DNA of 64,000 nt, from NCBI RefSeq assembly GCF_020991275.1, contig NZ_JAJLQY010000013.1, positions 62,001 to 126,000 on the forward strand, given 5' to 3'. The translations under genes and the position numbers were made by a program. Below, piece after piece: positions 63,866 to 64,000 of this stretch; position 1 is the stretch's first letter, and each line of letters starts with the position of its first letter. The notes beneath the pieces were generated by a model, which saw nothing but the letters and a program-made list of their open reading frames with translations, was not told the origin of the DNA and did not search any database. The stretch is from Actinocorallia sp. API 0066. GTDB lineage: Bacteria; Actinomycetota; Actinomycetes; Streptosporangiales; Streptosporangiaceae.

Positions 63866-64000
63866 CCGTCCTCGACCCGCCCTCGGTGTTCGGCAACGTC
63901 CACCTCGGCTACCTCGTCATCGAAACCGAACGCTTCACCGACTGGCGACGGTTCGGCGCGGACGCCATCGGCCTCCACGTGGACGAACTGGACGCCGACC
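63862..64000 (+). CDS. Extradiol ring-cleavage dioxygenase, N-terminal part (cut by window edge)
   Basis: From the ATG at 63862 the first 46 residues (MTVLDPPSVFGNVHLGYLVI, then ETERFTDWRRFGADAIGLHV) show the N-terminal VOC half of type I extradiol dioxygenases such as BphC and HsaC, with LGYLVIET-like beta strand and the DWRRFG helix. It would cleave the catechol made by the monooxygenase; its product goes to the hydrolase upstream. Overlaps that gene by four bases. Active-site ligands are beyond the window. Confidence 0.85.
   Translation, partial: MTVLDPPSVFGNVHLGYLVIETERFTDWRRFGADAIGLHVDELDAD

Overview
The window is very GC-rich, with GTG starts, many 4-base stop/start overlaps and short intergenic gaps. 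It also carries typical actinobacterial families: LLM and PPOX-type oxidoreductases, furA-katG, a RamB/PrpR-type regulator beside a methylcitrate locus, a fused NhaA-thioredoxin antiporter, and Zur-controlled zinc-free ribosomal proteins. I infer a chromosomal segment of a high-GC filamentous actinomycete, perhaps Streptosporangiales/Thermomonosporaceae-like; no taxonomic marker proves this. I saw no rRNA, tRNA, CRISPR array, insertion sequence or phage gene.

Layout. 1-12.2 kb is an acyl-CoA/ring catabolic island: acyl-CoA dehydrogenase edge, ArsR and LacI regulators, crotonase, FAD oxidoreductase, thiolase, 3-hydroxyacyl-CoA dehydrogenase, a fused AccD/AccA-like carboxyltransferase, a small dimeric-barrel protein, a VOC protein, two MaoC-type hydratases, an amidohydrolase and an LLM oxidoreductase. 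12.4-14.9 kb is an ABC exporter pair. 15.0-17.7 kb is furA-katG, followed by a zinc alcohol dehydrogenase. 19.0-26.0 kb is a defence-type block: a NYN-domain nuclease-like protein, then a three-gene TerB-domain / P-loop ATPase / Lhr-type helicase operon that matches the architecture of the Shango anti-phage system. Its helicase gene is broken by one extra A near 24393. 26.1-29.1 kb has a YbaK-like deacylase, an orphan histidine kinase and a cupin.

29.1-34.2 kb is the methylcitrate cycle (prpR, divergent prpD-prpB-prpC) for propionyl-CoA disposal. 34.5-44.9 kb is mixed: moeA, a tautomerase/TetR divergent pair with visible twin operators, NhaA-thioredoxin, a LuxR-type ATPase regulator downstream of a DUF4386-type membrane protein, and a PPOX protein. 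44.97-52.05 kb is a minus-strand set with a GCS2/ATP-grasp fusion, an AsnO-like amidotransferase, an EgtC-like class II glutamine amidotransferase and a 601-residue protein of unknown function. This looks like an uncharacterised amide-ligase (peptide-like metabolite) pathway. 52.2-58.1 kb holds epoxide hydrolase/WYL regulator, HAD, PAP2 and a two-component system.

58.2-60.3 kb is a zinc-starvation locus: cysteine-poor L32, S14, L28 and L33 paralogues diverge from a CobW-family protein across a clear Zur box. The CobW-like protein has lost the canonical P-loop. 60.3-64.0 kb begins a second aromatic catabolic cluster (amidohydrolase, FAD monooxygenase, meta-cleavage hydrolase, ring-cleavage dioxygenase) controlled through a pair of long inverted operator-like repeats.
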